NCBI GenBank assembly: GCA_947630785.1
Contig: CANRIW010000004.1
Location: 1 to 64,000, forward strand
DNA length: 64,000 nt
Source: an uncultured Oscillospiraceae bacterium
GTDB lineage: Bacteria > Bacillota > Clostridia > Oscillospirales > Oscillospiraceae
Direction of reading: 5' to 3'
Under the pieces are notes generated by a model. The model searched no databases and was not told the origin of the DNA. It saw nothing but the letters and a program-made list of their open reading frames with translations. This document shows, in pieces, positions 1 to 10,237 of this stretch. The position numbers and the translations under genes are program-made. Position 1 is the first letter of the stretch. The number at the start of each line of letters is the position of its first letter.

Positions 1-2
1 AC

Positions 3-25
3 GACGCCGCAGGGCGTCTTTTTTT
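3..25 (+). terminator. Intrinsic terminator of a gene upstream of the window
   Basis: A 6-bp stem GACGCC/GGCGTC with loop GCAG is followed by seven T. The gene it serves lies before the window. Its GACGC/GCGTC core recurs in other terminators here. Confidence 0.75.
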
Positions 26-96
26 CTGTAAGTTCGGACGAGGGGGTAAATGGGAAAGGAGTTTGTCAACAGGTCCAAAGTGTCCCAAAGAAAGAG

Positions 97-146
97 TGAA
101 AAGACGCCGGACACGGCAGTAAGCCGAATCCGACGCCTTTTCTTTC
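97..146 (-). terminator. Terminator downstream of rnpB, possibly bidirectional
   Basis: Positions 99-111 pair with 129-141 over 13 bp (two G-U pairs), with an inner CGGC/GCCG stem in the loop. On the minus strand the hairpin ends in TCTTTT, as expected for an rnpB transcript that ends about 120-160 nt beyond the mature 3' end. The plus strand also runs into T-rich sequence. Confidence 0.7.
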
Positions 147-260
147 GTTGACCGTTCCCGACTGACAGATGCTATAATTCAGTAGATTTCAATTACTGTC
201 TTATGAGCACCCGCATAAACCGGGGTCTCCTTTTGCGCCCGACGGGCGCGTATGGCGCAA

Positions 261-627
261 GCAAGCCTGTAAGCCGGGTTCTGTCCTTTAAGACAGCCAT
301 CTATCTCGACGTACCGTTGCCGGCACGCTCAAGCCGCCTCCCCGGGACGGCCGGGCCGGCCTTGTGTCCCTCCACGGCGTTGCTCCGGATAGAGTTTACA
401 GCGATGGGCGCTTCCACGCCATCGGGTGAGCTCTTACCTCGCCTTTCCACCTTTCCCGGCGCATACCGGTCCCGAAGGGCCGGCTGTTCGCCGGTAGTCT
501 ATTTCTGTTGCACTTTTCCTGGGGTCGCCCCCGGCGGGTGTTACCCGTTATCCTTGCCCTGCGGAGCCCGGACTTTCCTCACAGGCGGGCCTTTCGCCCC
601 GCCAGCGCGGCTGTCCAGCTTACTTGC
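261..627 (-). ncRNA. rnpB: RNase P RNA (bacterial type A-like)
   Basis: This is the catalytic RNA of ribonuclease P, which removes 5' leaders from tRNA precursors. On the minus strand the 5' part holds the conserved GAGGAAAGTCCGGGCTCC block (about 538-556). The 3' part holds the universal ACAGAACCCGGCTTA block near 270-285. The 5' GCAAG and 3' CTTGC ends can pair as the closing P1 helix, giving about 367 nt, within the usual range. A TTGACA-17-TATCAT promoter at 635-663 predicts a transcription start at about 628, which matches this 5' end. A 154-codon plus-strand reading frame across the gene is an artefact. Confidence 0.95.
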
Positions 628-634
628 AAAAAAG

Positions 635-663
635 ATGATACTTCAATTTTCTGTGATTGTCAA
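635..663 (-). promoter_or_regulatory. SigA-type promoter of rnpB
   Basis: On the minus strand, -35 TTGACA (658-663), a 17-nt spacer and -10 TATCAT (635-640). The predicted start falls at the rnpB 5' end. The -35 occupies almost the same base pairs as the murD -35 on the other strand. Confidence 0.85.
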
Positions 664-685
664 ATGAAGATTGGTGGGGTATAAT
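657..685 (+). promoter_or_regulatory. SigA-type promoter of murD
   Basis: -35 TTGTCA (657-662), a 17-nt spacer and -10 TATAAT (680-685). Predicted transcription starts near 692. This rules out the upstream TTG at 657 as the murD start and supports the TTG at 720. Confidence 0.85.
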
Positions 686-719
686 ATTTTGTATGTGTAA
701 TGACAGGAGGTCATCCATT

Positions 720-2099
720 TTGAATTCAAATTTGCGGGAGTACATTGAATCCCTGCGGGGCAGGCGCGTGGCGGTCATCGGTATCGGCGTGTCGAACACT
801 CCTCTGATCGAAAAGCTGCTGGAGGGCGGCGTGGAGGTGCTGGCCTGCGATAAGCGGCAGCGGGCGGATTTCAACGGTCTCATCGAGAGGCTGGAGGGGA
901 GAGGACTCAAAACCGCCCTTGGCCCGGATTATCTGGATCATCTTGAGGGCGCTGATGTGATCTTCCGCACCCCGGGACTGCGCCCTGATGTGCCTCAGAT
1001 CGCACGGGCGGTCGCTGAGGGAGCGGAGCCCACCTCGGAGATGGAGACCTTTATGGCCCTTTGCCCCTGCAGGACCATTGCGGTAACGGGCTCTGACGGC
1101 AAGACCACCACCACCACCATCATCGCCGGCCTGCTGAAGGCGGCGGGGTACCGGGTGTTCGTGGGGGGCAACATCGGCCACCCGCTGCTGTGCGAGGTGG
1201 ACGACATCCGCCCCGACGACATAGTGGTGCTGGAGCTGTCCTCCTTCCAGCTGCTCACCATGCGGCAGAGCCCCAACATCGCGGTGGTCACCAATGTGTC
1301 CCCCAACCATCTGGATGTCCACAAGGACATGGAGGAGTATATCGCCGCCAAGCGGAATGTCTTCGCGTGGCAGGAGCAGGGAGACCAGGCGGTGTTCAAC
1401 GCCGACAACGACATCACCGCCGCCTTTGCCAATGAGGCCAGGGGAGAGGTGACCCTGTTCAGCCGGCAGAAGCCCCTGGAGCGGGGGGTATATCTGAAAA
1501 ACGGCATGGTGATGCACGGCGGCCGGCCGGTGCTCTCCGCCGAGGAGATCAGGCTGCCCGGCCTCCACAACCTGGAGAACTATATGGCCGCTATCGCCGC
1601 GGTGGACGCCATGGTGCCCGACGAGATGATCCGGGAGTACGCCCGCACCTTCGGCGGGGTGGAGCACCGCATCGAGTTCGTCCGGGAACTGGACGGGGTC
1701 AAGTATTACAACGACTCCATCGCCTCCAGCCCCACCCGGACCATCGCCGGGCTGCGCTCCTTTAAGCAAAAGCTGATCCTCATCGCCGGCGGCTATGACA
1801 AACACCTGGATTATGGCCCCATCGGCCCGGAGATCACAGAGCATGTAAAGGCGCTGATCCTGACAGGAGCCACCTCCGCCAAGATCAGGGAGGCGACGGT
1901 GAACGCCCCCGGCTACGACGCCGAGGCGCTGCCCATCCATGAGTGCGCCGATCTGAAAGCGGCGGTGGACCGTGCCCGTGAGATCGCCCGAGCGGGGGAC
2001 GTGGTGATCCTGTCCCCGGCCAGCGCCTCCTTCGACCAGTTCAAGAATTTCATGGAGCGGGGCGACACCTTCAAGCGGTTCGTGAACGAGCTGCGCTAA
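720..2099 (+). CDS. murD: UDP-N-acetylmuramoyl-L-alanine--D-glutamate ligase
   Basis: This cytoplasmic Mur ligase adds D-glutamate to UDP-MurNAc-L-Ala in peptidoglycan precursor synthesis, using ATP. The 459-residue product has the family length. It carries the Rossmann start VAVIGIGVSN, the ATP loop GSDGKTTTT near residue 124, SSFQL, NVSPNHLDVH, the NDSIASSP segment and the C-terminal block SPASASFDQFKNF. The TTG at 720 has AGGAGG (705-710) 9 nt upstream. The longer frame from 657 would start inside its own promoter. murD stands here without other mur genes and is followed 24 nt later by a peptidase gene. Confidence 0.95.
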   Translation: MNSNLREYIESLRGRRVAVIGIGVSNTPLIEKLLEGGVEVLACDKRQRADFNGLIERLEGRGLKTALGPDYLDHLEGADVIFRTPGLRPDVPQIARAVAEGAEPTSEMETFMALCPCRTIAVTGSDGKTTTTTIIAGLLKAAGYRVFVGGNIGHPLLCEVDDIRPDDIVVLELSSFQLLTMRQSPNIAVVTNVSPNHLDVHKDMEEYIAAKRNVFAWQEQGDQAVFNADNDITAAFANEARGEVTLFSRQKPLERGVYLKNGMVMHGGRPVLSAEEIRLPGLHNLENYMAAIAAVDAMVPDEMIREYARTFGGVEHRIEFVRELDGVKYYNDSIASSPTRTIAGLRSFKQKLILIAGGYDKHLDYGPIGPEITEHVKALILTGATSAKIREATVNAPGYDAEALPIHECADLKAAVDRAREIARAGDVVILSPASASFDQFKNFMERGDTFKRFVNELR

Positions 2100-2123
2100 A
2101 CGAGATACAGGAGAGTGGATTAT

Positions 2124-3164
2124 TTGGAGACCGAAGCCATATTGAAGCGGCTCTGTGACCTCGGGGCCCCCGCCGGCTTTGAGCGGCCCGCCGTGGAGGC
2201 GGCCAGAGAGCTGCTGGAGCCGCTGGCGGATGAGGTGTACACCGACCGGCTGGGAAACCTCATCGGTGTGCGCCGGTGCGGGAAGCCGGACGCGAAGCGC
2301 CTGTTGCTGGACGCCCACCTGGACGAGGTGGGCCTGGTGGTCACCGGTATCAAGGACGGATTTCTGCACTTCAACACCCTTGGCGGGGTGGACCAGAGGA
2401 TGCTCCCGGACCGGGAGCTGACAGTGCTCACCGACCCGCCCCTGCTGGGCGTGGTGGCCTGCCTGCCGCCCCATGTGCTCCCCCCGGAGGACAGGGACAA
2501 GGCCCCGGATCTGGACGACGTCTATCTGGACGTGGGCCTCACCCAGGAGGAGGCGGAGCGGCGGGTGCCCATCGGCACCCCTATCGTCTTTCGGGCGGAG
2601 ACCTTCCGCCTGGGGGAGCGGCAGATGTGCGGCAAGGCCATGGACGACCGGGCCTGCTTTGCGGCCCTGCTCCGCACCCTGGAGCTGCTGAAGGACAAAG
2701 AGCTGGACGTGGACCTCTACGTCCTGGGCAGCACCCGGGAGGAGACCGGCGGCGAGGGGGCCCAGGTGGCGGCCCAGGTCCTGCGGCCGGACTACTGCGT
2801 GGCGGTGGATGTGACCTTCGGCCGCACCCCCGACAGCCCCAGGACCGAGAGCTTTGTCATGGGGGGCGGCCCCTGTGTGGGCATGGGCCCCAACTGCGCC
2901 CGCTGGATGGTCAGACGCCTGCTGGACAAGGCGAAGGAGGCCGGCATCCAGGTCCAGAAGGAGGTCATGGAGGGCAGCTCCGGCACCAACGGCTGGGACA
3001 TACAGGTGACCAACGAGGGGGTCGCCACCGCTATCCTGTCCATCCCGGAAAAGTACATGCACACCCCCGTGGAGGTGGTGAAGCTCAGCGACATCGAGTC
3101 CACGGCCCGGCTGCTGGCCGCCTTTGTGCTGGACCTTGGGAAGGAGGGCGGTCCTAAATGGTAA
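2124..3164 (+). CDS. M42 family metallopeptidase (first of three)
   Basis: This is probably a dinuclear-metal cytoplasmic aminopeptidase of family M42 (TET/FrvX/CelM type). Family members usually form dodecameric cages that trim peptides. The 346 residues contain the expected ligand motifs in order: AHLDEVG, MDDR, REETGGEGA (catalytic and metal glutamates), VDVT and YMHTP. The TTG at 2124 is preferred because CAGGAG (2108-2113) sits 10 nt upstream, whereas the in-frame GTG at 2115 is only 1 nt from it. It overlaps the next M42 gene by 7 nt, so translation is probably coupled. Confidence 0.85.
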   Translation: METEAILKRLCDLGAPAGFERPAVEAARELLEPLADEVYTDRLGNLIGVRRCGKPDAKRLLLDAHLDEVGLVVTGIKDGFLHFNTLGGVDQRMLPDRELTVLTDPPLLGVVACLPPHVLPPEDRDKAPDLDDVYLDVGLTQEEAERRVPIGTPIVFRAETFRLGERQMCGKAMDDRACFAALLRTLELLKDKELDVDLYVLGSTREETGGEGAQVAAQVLRPDYCVAVDVTFGRTPDSPRTESFVMGGGPCVGMGPNCARWMVRRLLDKAKEAGIQVQKEVMEGSSGTNGWDIQVTNEGVATAILSIPEKYMHTPVEVVKLSDIESTARLLAAFVLDLGKEGGPKW

Positions 3165-4183
3165 ATACCCTGAAAACGCTGTGCGCCCTCTCCGGCGTGT
3201 CCTCCTTCGAGGACGAGGTGAGAAATTACCTGATCCAACGGGCCCGCCCCTATGCCGACAGCATCCGGGTGGACGCTATGGGCAGCCTGATCGTGTTCAA
3301 AAAGGGCGTCAAGCCAACCGGAAACAGGCTGATGCTCTGTGCCCACATGGACGAGGTGGGGCTCATCGTCAAGTCTGTCACCGAGGAGGGCTGCCTGAAA
3401 TTCGGCTGCGTGGGCGGCATCGACCGGCGGGTGCTGCTGGGCAAGCGGGTGATCGTCGGGGAGAACCGCGTCCCCGGTGTCATCGGCCTGAAACCCATCC
3501 ACTTGACCACCGCCGAGGAGCGGAAAAAAGTGCCCCCGCTGAAGGACTACTACATCGACATCGGCGCGAAGGACAAAGAGGAGGCCCTCTCCCAGGTGGA
3601 GATCGGCGACTGCTGCGTGTTCGCCGGCGATGTGGTGGAATTCGGCGACCGTATGCTCAAGGCCAAGGCCATCGACGACCGGGTGGGCTGCGCCGTCCTG
3701 CTCAAGCTGCTGGAGGAGGACCTGCCCATGGACTGCACCTTCGCCTTCACCGTCCAGGAGGAGGTGGGGACCCGTGGGGCCTTCGGCGCGGCCTTCTCCG
3801 TCACCCCGGAGATCGCCCTGGTGCTGGAGGGCACCACCGCCGCCGACACCCCCGCCCTTGACCCCAGCCGGCAGGTGTGCGCCCCCGGAAGGGGACCGGT
3901 GCTGTCCTGGATGGACAACGGGACCATCTACGACCGGGGGCTGTTCGAGCGGCTCCGTGACCTGGCGGAGGAACACGACATCCCCTGGCAGATGAAGCAC
4001 TATGTGGCCGGCGGCACCGACGGCCGCACCATCCAGCGCACCAAGGCCGGCGTCCGGGTGGCCGGCATCTCCGCCGCTGTGCGGTATCTCCATGCCCCCA
4101 GCAGTGTGTGCAGCCTGGACGACGCAGAGCATATCCTGGACCTGGCCCGGCTGTTCATCCGGTCGGTGGCGGCGGAAGCCTGA
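3158..4183 (+). CDS. M42 family metallopeptidase (second of three)
   Basis: Second M42 aminopeptidase paralogue, 341 residues. Motifs: CAHMDEVGLIV, AIDDRVG, QEEVGTRGA, then LEGTTAAD, where the ligand is glutamate rather than the aspartate of its two neighbours, and the terminal YLHAP histidine. A glutamate here is known in many M42 proteins, so it should not imply inactivity. The start codon lies inside the end of the preceding gene. Sequence divergence among the three copies suggests different peptide preferences or mixed oligomers, but that is inference. Confidence 0.88.
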   Translation: MVNTLKTLCALSGVSSFEDEVRNYLIQRARPYADSIRVDAMGSLIVFKKGVKPTGNRLMLCAHMDEVGLIVKSVTEEGCLKFGCVGGIDRRVLLGKRVIVGENRVPGVIGLKPIHLTTAEERKKVPPLKDYYIDIGAKDKEEALSQVEIGDCCVFAGDVVEFGDRMLKAKAIDDRVGCAVLLKLLEEDLPMDCTFAFTVQEEVGTRGAFGAAFSVTPEIALVLEGTTAADTPALDPSRQVCAPGRGPVLSWMDNGTIYDRGLFERLRDLAEEHDIPWQMKHYVAGGTDGRTIQRTKAGVRVAGISAAVRYLHAPSSVCSLDDAEHILDLARLFIRSVAAEA

Positions 4184-4196
4184 GGAGGAAAATGAC

Positions 4197-5201
4197 ATGG
4201 AACTGATGAAAACCCTGACCGAACTGGTTTCCGCCTTCGGCCCCGCCGGGGACGAGGGGGAGGTGAGCCGGGTCATCGAGAAGCTGGCCGCCCCTTACGT
4301 GGACGAGATCAGCCGTGACGTGATGGGCAACCTGATCTGCCATAAGAGGGGGACGGGCCCCAAAGTGATGTTCGCCGCCCATATGGACACCATCGGGCTG
4401 GTGGTCACCCACATCGGGGAGGACGGCTATGTCCACGTGGGGCCCCTGGGCGGGATCAGGCCCGCGGAGGCGCTGCACACCCCCGTTCGGTTTAAAAACG
4501 GCGCGAAGGGCGTCATCTGCGCCGACGCGGAGGCGGATGTGTCCAAGCTGAAAAGCGCCGACTTGCTCATCGACCTGGGCGCCTCCTCCAGAGAGGAGGC
4601 GGAGAAGCTGGTCCGGGTGGGGGATGCCGCCGTCTTTGACCTCCCCGCCGCCCGGGCGGGTGACAGGGTCATCTCCCCCTATCTGGACAACCGGGCGGGT
4701 TGCCTGGTGCTGCTGCTGGCCATGGAGCGGATCGGGCAGACCGACAACGACCTGTACTTCGTGTTCACCGCCCAGGAAGAGGTGGGCACCAGAGGGGCCA
4801 GGACGGCCGCCTGGACCGTGGACCCGGATTACGGCATCGCCGTGGACGTGACCCCCACCGACGACGAGCCCGGCGCAAAACACCGGGTGACCAGCGTCTG
4901 CGGCGGCGGCGCGGCGGTGAAGGTGATGGACAGCACGGTCATCTGCCAGCCTCAGATGGTGGAAAAGCTCATGTGTCTGGCAGGGGAGAAGTCCATCCGG
5001 GCCCAGCGGGACGTGATCCGCCGGGGCGGCTCTGACGGCGGCCCCATCCACCTGAGCCGCGGCGGGGTATACACCGGCGGCATCTCCATCCCCTGCCGTT
5101 ACGCCCACAGCCCCGCCGCCCTGGTGGACCTGAATGACGTAAAAGCCTGCGCCGAGCTGGCAGCCGCCTTTGCGGAGAGCAAGCTGGAGAAAGAGTGTTA
5201 A
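4197..5201 (+). CDS. M42 family metallopeptidase (third of three)
   Basis: Third M42 aminopeptidase, 334 residues. Motifs: AAHMDTIGLVV (HxD kept, the usual following E replaced by T), YLDNRAG, QEEVGTRGA, VDVTPTDD and RYAHSP. The reading frame stays open to 4002 because of high GC, but the ATG at 4197 has GAGGAGGAA just upstream and aligns with the start of the other copies (LMKTLTELVSAFGPAGDE). It sits 13 nt after the second copy and 5 nt before the PLP enzyme gene, so all four are probably one transcript. Confidence 0.88.
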   Translation: MELMKTLTELVSAFGPAGDEGEVSRVIEKLAAPYVDEISRDVMGNLICHKRGTGPKVMFAAHMDTIGLVVTHIGEDGYVHVGPLGGIRPAEALHTPVRFKNGAKGVICADAEADVSKLKSADLLIDLGASSREEAEKLVRVGDAAVFDLPAARAGDRVISPYLDNRAGCLVLLLAMERIGQTDNDLYFVFTAQEEVGTRGARTAAWTVDPDYGIAVDVTPTDDEPGAKHRVTSVCGGGAAVKVMDSTVICQPQMVEKLMCLAGEKSIRAQRDVIRRGGSDGGPIHLSRGGVYTGGISIPCRYAHSPAALVDLNDVKACAELAAAFAESKLEKEC

Positions 5202-5206
5202 GCAGA

Positions 5207-6457
5207 ATGTCTTTACAGATAAGCGAGCAAATCAAAGCCCTGGCGGCACAGGCGGAGAGGGAGCTTGCGGAGCAGTTCGCCCGCATCGACGCCATTTCCG
5301 GGGAAAACACCAACCGGGTGCTGGCCGCGTTCCAGAAGCACCGGGTGGCGGAGAGTTACTTCGCCGGCACCACCGGCTACGGGTACGACGATCTGGGCCG
5401 GGACAAGCTGGACGAGATCTACGCCGACCTGTTCGGTACCGAGGACGCCCTGGTGCGCATCCAGTTCGTCAACGGCACTCACGCCATCACCTGCGCCCTG
5501 TTCGGGGCGCTGAGGGCCGGGGACGTGCTGGTGTCCGCTGTGGGCGCGCCTTACGACACCCTTCTGGGCGTGGTGGGGGCGGTGGACAAGGGCCATGGGT
5601 CCCTGCGAGACTACGGAGTGGAGTACCGCCAGGTGGAGCTGAAAGACAACGCCCCGGATAAAGAGGTGCTGGCCCTCGCCGTGTCCGACCCCAGGGTGAA
5701 GGCGGTGCTGATCCAGCGCTCCAAGGGGTACGCCACCCGGTCGTCCCTGTCGGTGGCGGAGATCGGGGAGCTGTGCGCCGTGGTGCGGGAACACAATCCT
5801 GGCGCGGCGATCCTGGTGGACAACTGCTACGGCGAGTTCGTGGAGACCCGGGAGCCCACCCATGTGGGGGCCGACCTGGTGGTGGGTTCCCTCATCAAGA
5901 ACCCCGGCGGCGGGCTGGCCCCCACGGGGGCATACATCGCCGGCCGGCACGATTTGGTGGAGGGGGCCGCCATGCGGCTGACCTGCCCCGGCATCGGCCG
6001 GGAGTGCGGCTCCACCCTGGGGAACAACCGCCTGCTGTATCAGGGCCTGTTCCTGGCCCCCCACACGGTGGCCCAGGCGCTGAAAACCGCCGTGTTCGGC
6101 GCGAAGCTGATGGAGCTGCTGGGCTTTGAGACGGAACCCCGGTCCGACGCCGTCCGCCACGACATCATCCAGATGATCCACCTGAAAGACCCGGAGCGGG
6201 TCAAACGCTTCTGCAAGGGCATCCAGTCCGGCGCGCCGGTGGACTCCTATGTGACCCCGGAGCCCTGGGATATGCCGGGGTACGACTGCCCGGTCATCAT
6301 GGCCGCCGGGGCCTTCATCCAGGGGGCCTCCATCGAGCTGTCCGCCGACGCCCCCATGCGGGAGCCCTACACCGTGTACCTTCAGGGCGGGCTGACCTAT
6401 GAGTCGGGCAAGGCGGGGCTCATGCTGGCCGCCGACGAGCTGCTGAAAGGCGAATAG
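5207..6457 (+). CDS. PLP-dependent methionine gamma-lyase family protein (YnbB/aluminium-resistance family)
   Basis: Fold-type I PLP enzyme of the family often named methionine gamma-lyase family or aluminium resistance protein (B. subtilis YnbB). The substrate is not established for most members. The 416 residues include the predicted Schiff-base lysine K231 in GSLIKNPGGG, the cofactor-region aspartate in ILVDNCYGEF, and the typical N-terminal block AGTTGYGYDDLGRDKLD. The ATG at 5207 is 5 nt after the last M42 gene. The ribosome binding site is weak (GGAGAAAGAG about 12 nt upstream), suggesting coupling. A role in amino-acid recycling after peptide trimming is only inference. Confidence 0.85.
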   Translation: MSLQISEQIKALAAQAERELAEQFARIDAISGENTNRVLAAFQKHRVAESYFAGTTGYGYDDLGRDKLDEIYADLFGTEDALVRIQFVNGTHAITCALFGALRAGDVLVSAVGAPYDTLLGVVGAVDKGHGSLRDYGVEYRQVELKDNAPDKEVLALAVSDPRVKAVLIQRSKGYATRSSLSVAEIGELCAVVREHNPGAAILVDNCYGEFVETREPTHVGADLVVGSLIKNPGGGLAPTGAYIAGRHDLVEGAAMRLTCPGIGRECGSTLGNNRLLYQGLFLAPHTVAQALKTAVFGAKLMELLGFETEPRSDAVRHDIIQMIHLKDPERVKRFCKGIQSGAPVDSYVTPEPWDMPGYDCPVIMAAGAFIQGASIELSADAPMREPYTVYLQGGLTYESGKAGLMLAADELLKGE

Positions 6458-6500
6458 GCCAAGCGTTTCCGGGCATATTCTCACGCAAGGGGGTGAGGAT

Positions 6501-7172
6501 GTGCTTTTGGAACTGCGCCGCCGGCTGGCGCGTTTGAATTGTGACGGGCCTCTGCCCGTCCTGCTACCCATCGCCGCGGCGCTGCTGCTGGCGGGGCTGG
6601 TCATCCACCTGGTCAACGGCCAGCTCCGGCCCATCCTGGAGACGGTGGCCGTCAGCCAGGCCACCAACCTGATGACCCGGGCCATCGACGCCGCCGTGGA
6701 CAACTGCCTCACCGAGAGCGGCATGGGCTACGACGATTTCGTCTCGGTGGTGAAGGACGACGCCGGCAGGATCACCTCCCTTACCGGCAACACGGCGGCG
6801 GCCAGCCGCTTCCGCCGCCAGGTGACCGAGGCGGTCATCGAGGCCATTCGTGGCCTGGACGAGAAGGACCTGGGGGTGCCCCTGGGCAACCTCACCGGGC
6901 AGCTGCTGCTGTCCGGGGTGGGGCCCTCGGTGCGGGTGCGGGTGTGGTCGGTGGGCAGCGTCACGGCGGAGTATGCCAACTCCTTCACCGCCGCCGGGGT
7001 CAACCAGACCCACCACCAGATCGACCTGGTGGTGGACGCCGCCGTGGACCTGTTCCTGCCGGGAGAGGTGTTGCCGGTGAAAATCCACAGCACGGTGTGC
7101 GTGGCGGAGACCGTCATCGTGGGGGAGACCCCGGACACCTATTTAGAGTTGAACCAGAGCCCGGCGGGATAG
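6501..7172 (+). CDS. yunB: Sporulation protein YunB
   Basis: YunB family membrane protein needed for efficient sporulation in Bacillus, where it is made in the mother cell; its molecular role is unknown. The 223-residue product has one N-terminal membrane segment (about residues 20-40, PVLLPIAAALLLAGLVIHLV) and the family C-terminus PVKIHSTVCVAETVIVGETPDTYL. The GTG start follows an AAGGGGGTGAGG ribosome binding site. A match to a SigE -35 (GGCATATT near 6473-6480) was seen, but no -10 at the right distance. Confidence 0.88.
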   Translation: MLLELRRRLARLNCDGPLPVLLPIAAALLLAGLVIHLVNGQLRPILETVAVSQATNLMTRAIDAAVDNCLTESGMGYDDFVSVVKDDAGRITSLTGNTAAASRFRRQVTEAVIEAIRGLDEKDLGVPLGNLTGQLLLSGVGPSVRVRVWSVGSVTAEYANSFTAAGVNQTHHQIDLVVDAAVDLFLPGEVLPVKIHSTVCVAETVIVGETPDTYLELNQSPAG

Positions 7173-9221
<2,049 letters not shown>

Positions 9222-9310
9222 CTCGCTGTTCCGGGTGCCCTGCCGGAGCCACATATAGCGGGGACCGCTCAACAGATGGCCTTCTGACCGAAATTTTACA
9301 ACTCGATAAT
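9222..9310 (+). other. Structured 3' region after ligA
   Basis: 89 nt without an ORF between the ligA stop and its terminator. Three small hairpins follow one another: CCGG 9231-9234/9243-9246, AGCGG/CCGCT 9257-9269, and CAGA/TCTG 9273-9286. I do not recognise a known RNA family. It may be only a long 3' untranslated region. Confidence 0.35.
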
Positions 9311-9357
9311 TGCCCCCTGACGCAGTGCTTTCGTTCCCGCGTCAGGGGGCATTTTTT
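9311..9357 (+). terminator. Strong intrinsic terminator after ligA
   Basis: A perfect 13-bp stem (9311-9323 with 9339-9351), a 15-nt loop and six T. It lies between convergent ligA and the amidase gene. The minus-strand side lacks a clear T-run. Confidence 0.9.
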
Positions 9358-9380
9358 GATGTTCTTTTCGATGGCACGCA

Positions 9381-10205
9381 TTAAGTGATCGGGAAAGTCA
9401 GCTCGTCCAGGAAACCCTCCCAGGCATCCGGGTTGCGGACGTAGTAGATGGGGCACTCCTTGCCCGCCACGTCGTAGTGACGGATGATGTCCTCCCGTTG
9501 GAGGTCATATGTCTCGATGAGCCAGTCCACCAGTTTGACGAGGGAGGCCATGGTCTCGTCGGTGAATTTGCCCTCCGCATCCGGGTGGCAGCACTCGATG
9601 GCGATGGTGTCCACATTGCGGACGGTGGAGCAGTAGGAGATCTCGTTCAATGGCACGCATTGGATGATCTTCCCATCCATGCCGATGAGAAAGTGGCTGC
9701 TGGCGTAGGTCTCGTGAGTCTCGGCCAGGTTTTTAAAGTAGCTGCGGTTCTGCTCCGCGGTGGTCCCCGGATTGCCTACGTAGTGGACCACCACGCCGTT
9801 GACCTGGAGGAGGGGGTCCCCCGGCTGGGACCACTCATTCAACGGTAGAAGGTCCTGGTCGATCCATTCCGGGATGGCGATGTCCCGCTGGTTGTTGGAG
9901 GTTGGTGTGGGCTCGGGGGATGCCGTGAGCGCGTCGGAGGCCGGCGGCGGGGCGCTGGGATCGTTGTCGGGGGCCGTGGCGGAGGGCCGCAGATGGGTCA
10001 GCACAATGATCAGCGCCGTCACGATCACCGCCAGGGACAGCAGGATGGGGATAACGGGCGGCGGCGTCCTGCTCCGCCGCCGGCAGGACCGCCGCCCCAT
10101 GGGGGAAGGGGTCATGGGGTAGCCCTGGCTGGGAGGCGCGGACCGGCGGATCCGGCGGGGCGGGGTGCTCTCGCCGTCATGGAACTGGTCATAAAGCTGC
10201 GGCAT
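9381..10205 (-). CDS. Membrane-anchored N-acetylmuramoyl-L-alanine amidase (Amidase_2/PGRP-like)
   Basis: Predicted zinc amidase that cuts the MurNAc-L-Ala bond of peptidoglycan. The 274-residue protein has an Arg/Pro-rich cytoplasmic N-terminus (1-50), one membrane segment (about 51-71), a Ser/Pro/Thr linker and an extracytoplasmic amidase domain (about 125-265). Likely zinc ligands are H141 (VVVHYVGN), H243 (RHYDVAG) and C251 (KECP). No signal-peptidase site is obvious, so it is probably tethered. It lies 32 nt after the C39-like lipoprotein gene. Together with the two-component system upstream, this suggests regulated wall remodelling. Confidence 0.85.
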   Translation of the reverse strand: MPQLYDQFHDGESTPPRRIRRSAPPSQGYPMTPSPMGRRSCRRRSRTPPPVIPILLSLAVIVTALIIVLTHLRPSATAPDNDPSAPPPASDALTASPEPTPTSNNQRDIAIPEWIDQDLLPLNEWSQPGDPLLQVNGVVVHYVGNPGTTAEQNRSYFKNLAETHETYASSHFLIGMDGKIIQCVPLNEISYCSTVRNVDTIAIECCHPDAEGKFTDETMASLVKLVDWLIETYDLQREDIIRHYDVAGKECPIYYVRNPDAWEGFLDELTFPIT

Positions 10206-10237
10206 GAGGATCGTCTCTCTTTCTATGCTGTATGTGT

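Noticed and set aside
203..667. 154-codon plus-strand ORF
   Set aside because: It lies over the complete RNase P RNA gene on the other strand; its protein has no family features.
657..719. Upstream in-frame start for murD
   Set aside because: It coincides with the -35 of the murD promoter, so it would not be in the mRNA. TTG at 720 has an ideal ribosome binding site.
726..3062. 778-codon minus-strand ORF opposite murD and the first M42 gene
   Set aside because: A shadow frame caused by high GC at codon position three; His/Gly/Val-rich protein with no family features.
5207..6457. Naming the PLP enzyme as a true aluminium-resistance or methionine gamma-lyase gene
   Set aside because: Those names come from family annotation; nothing in the sequence fixes the substrate.
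6473..6500. SigE promoter for yunB
   Set aside because: GGCATATT matches the -35, but nothing like CATACAMT lies 13-15 nt downstream.
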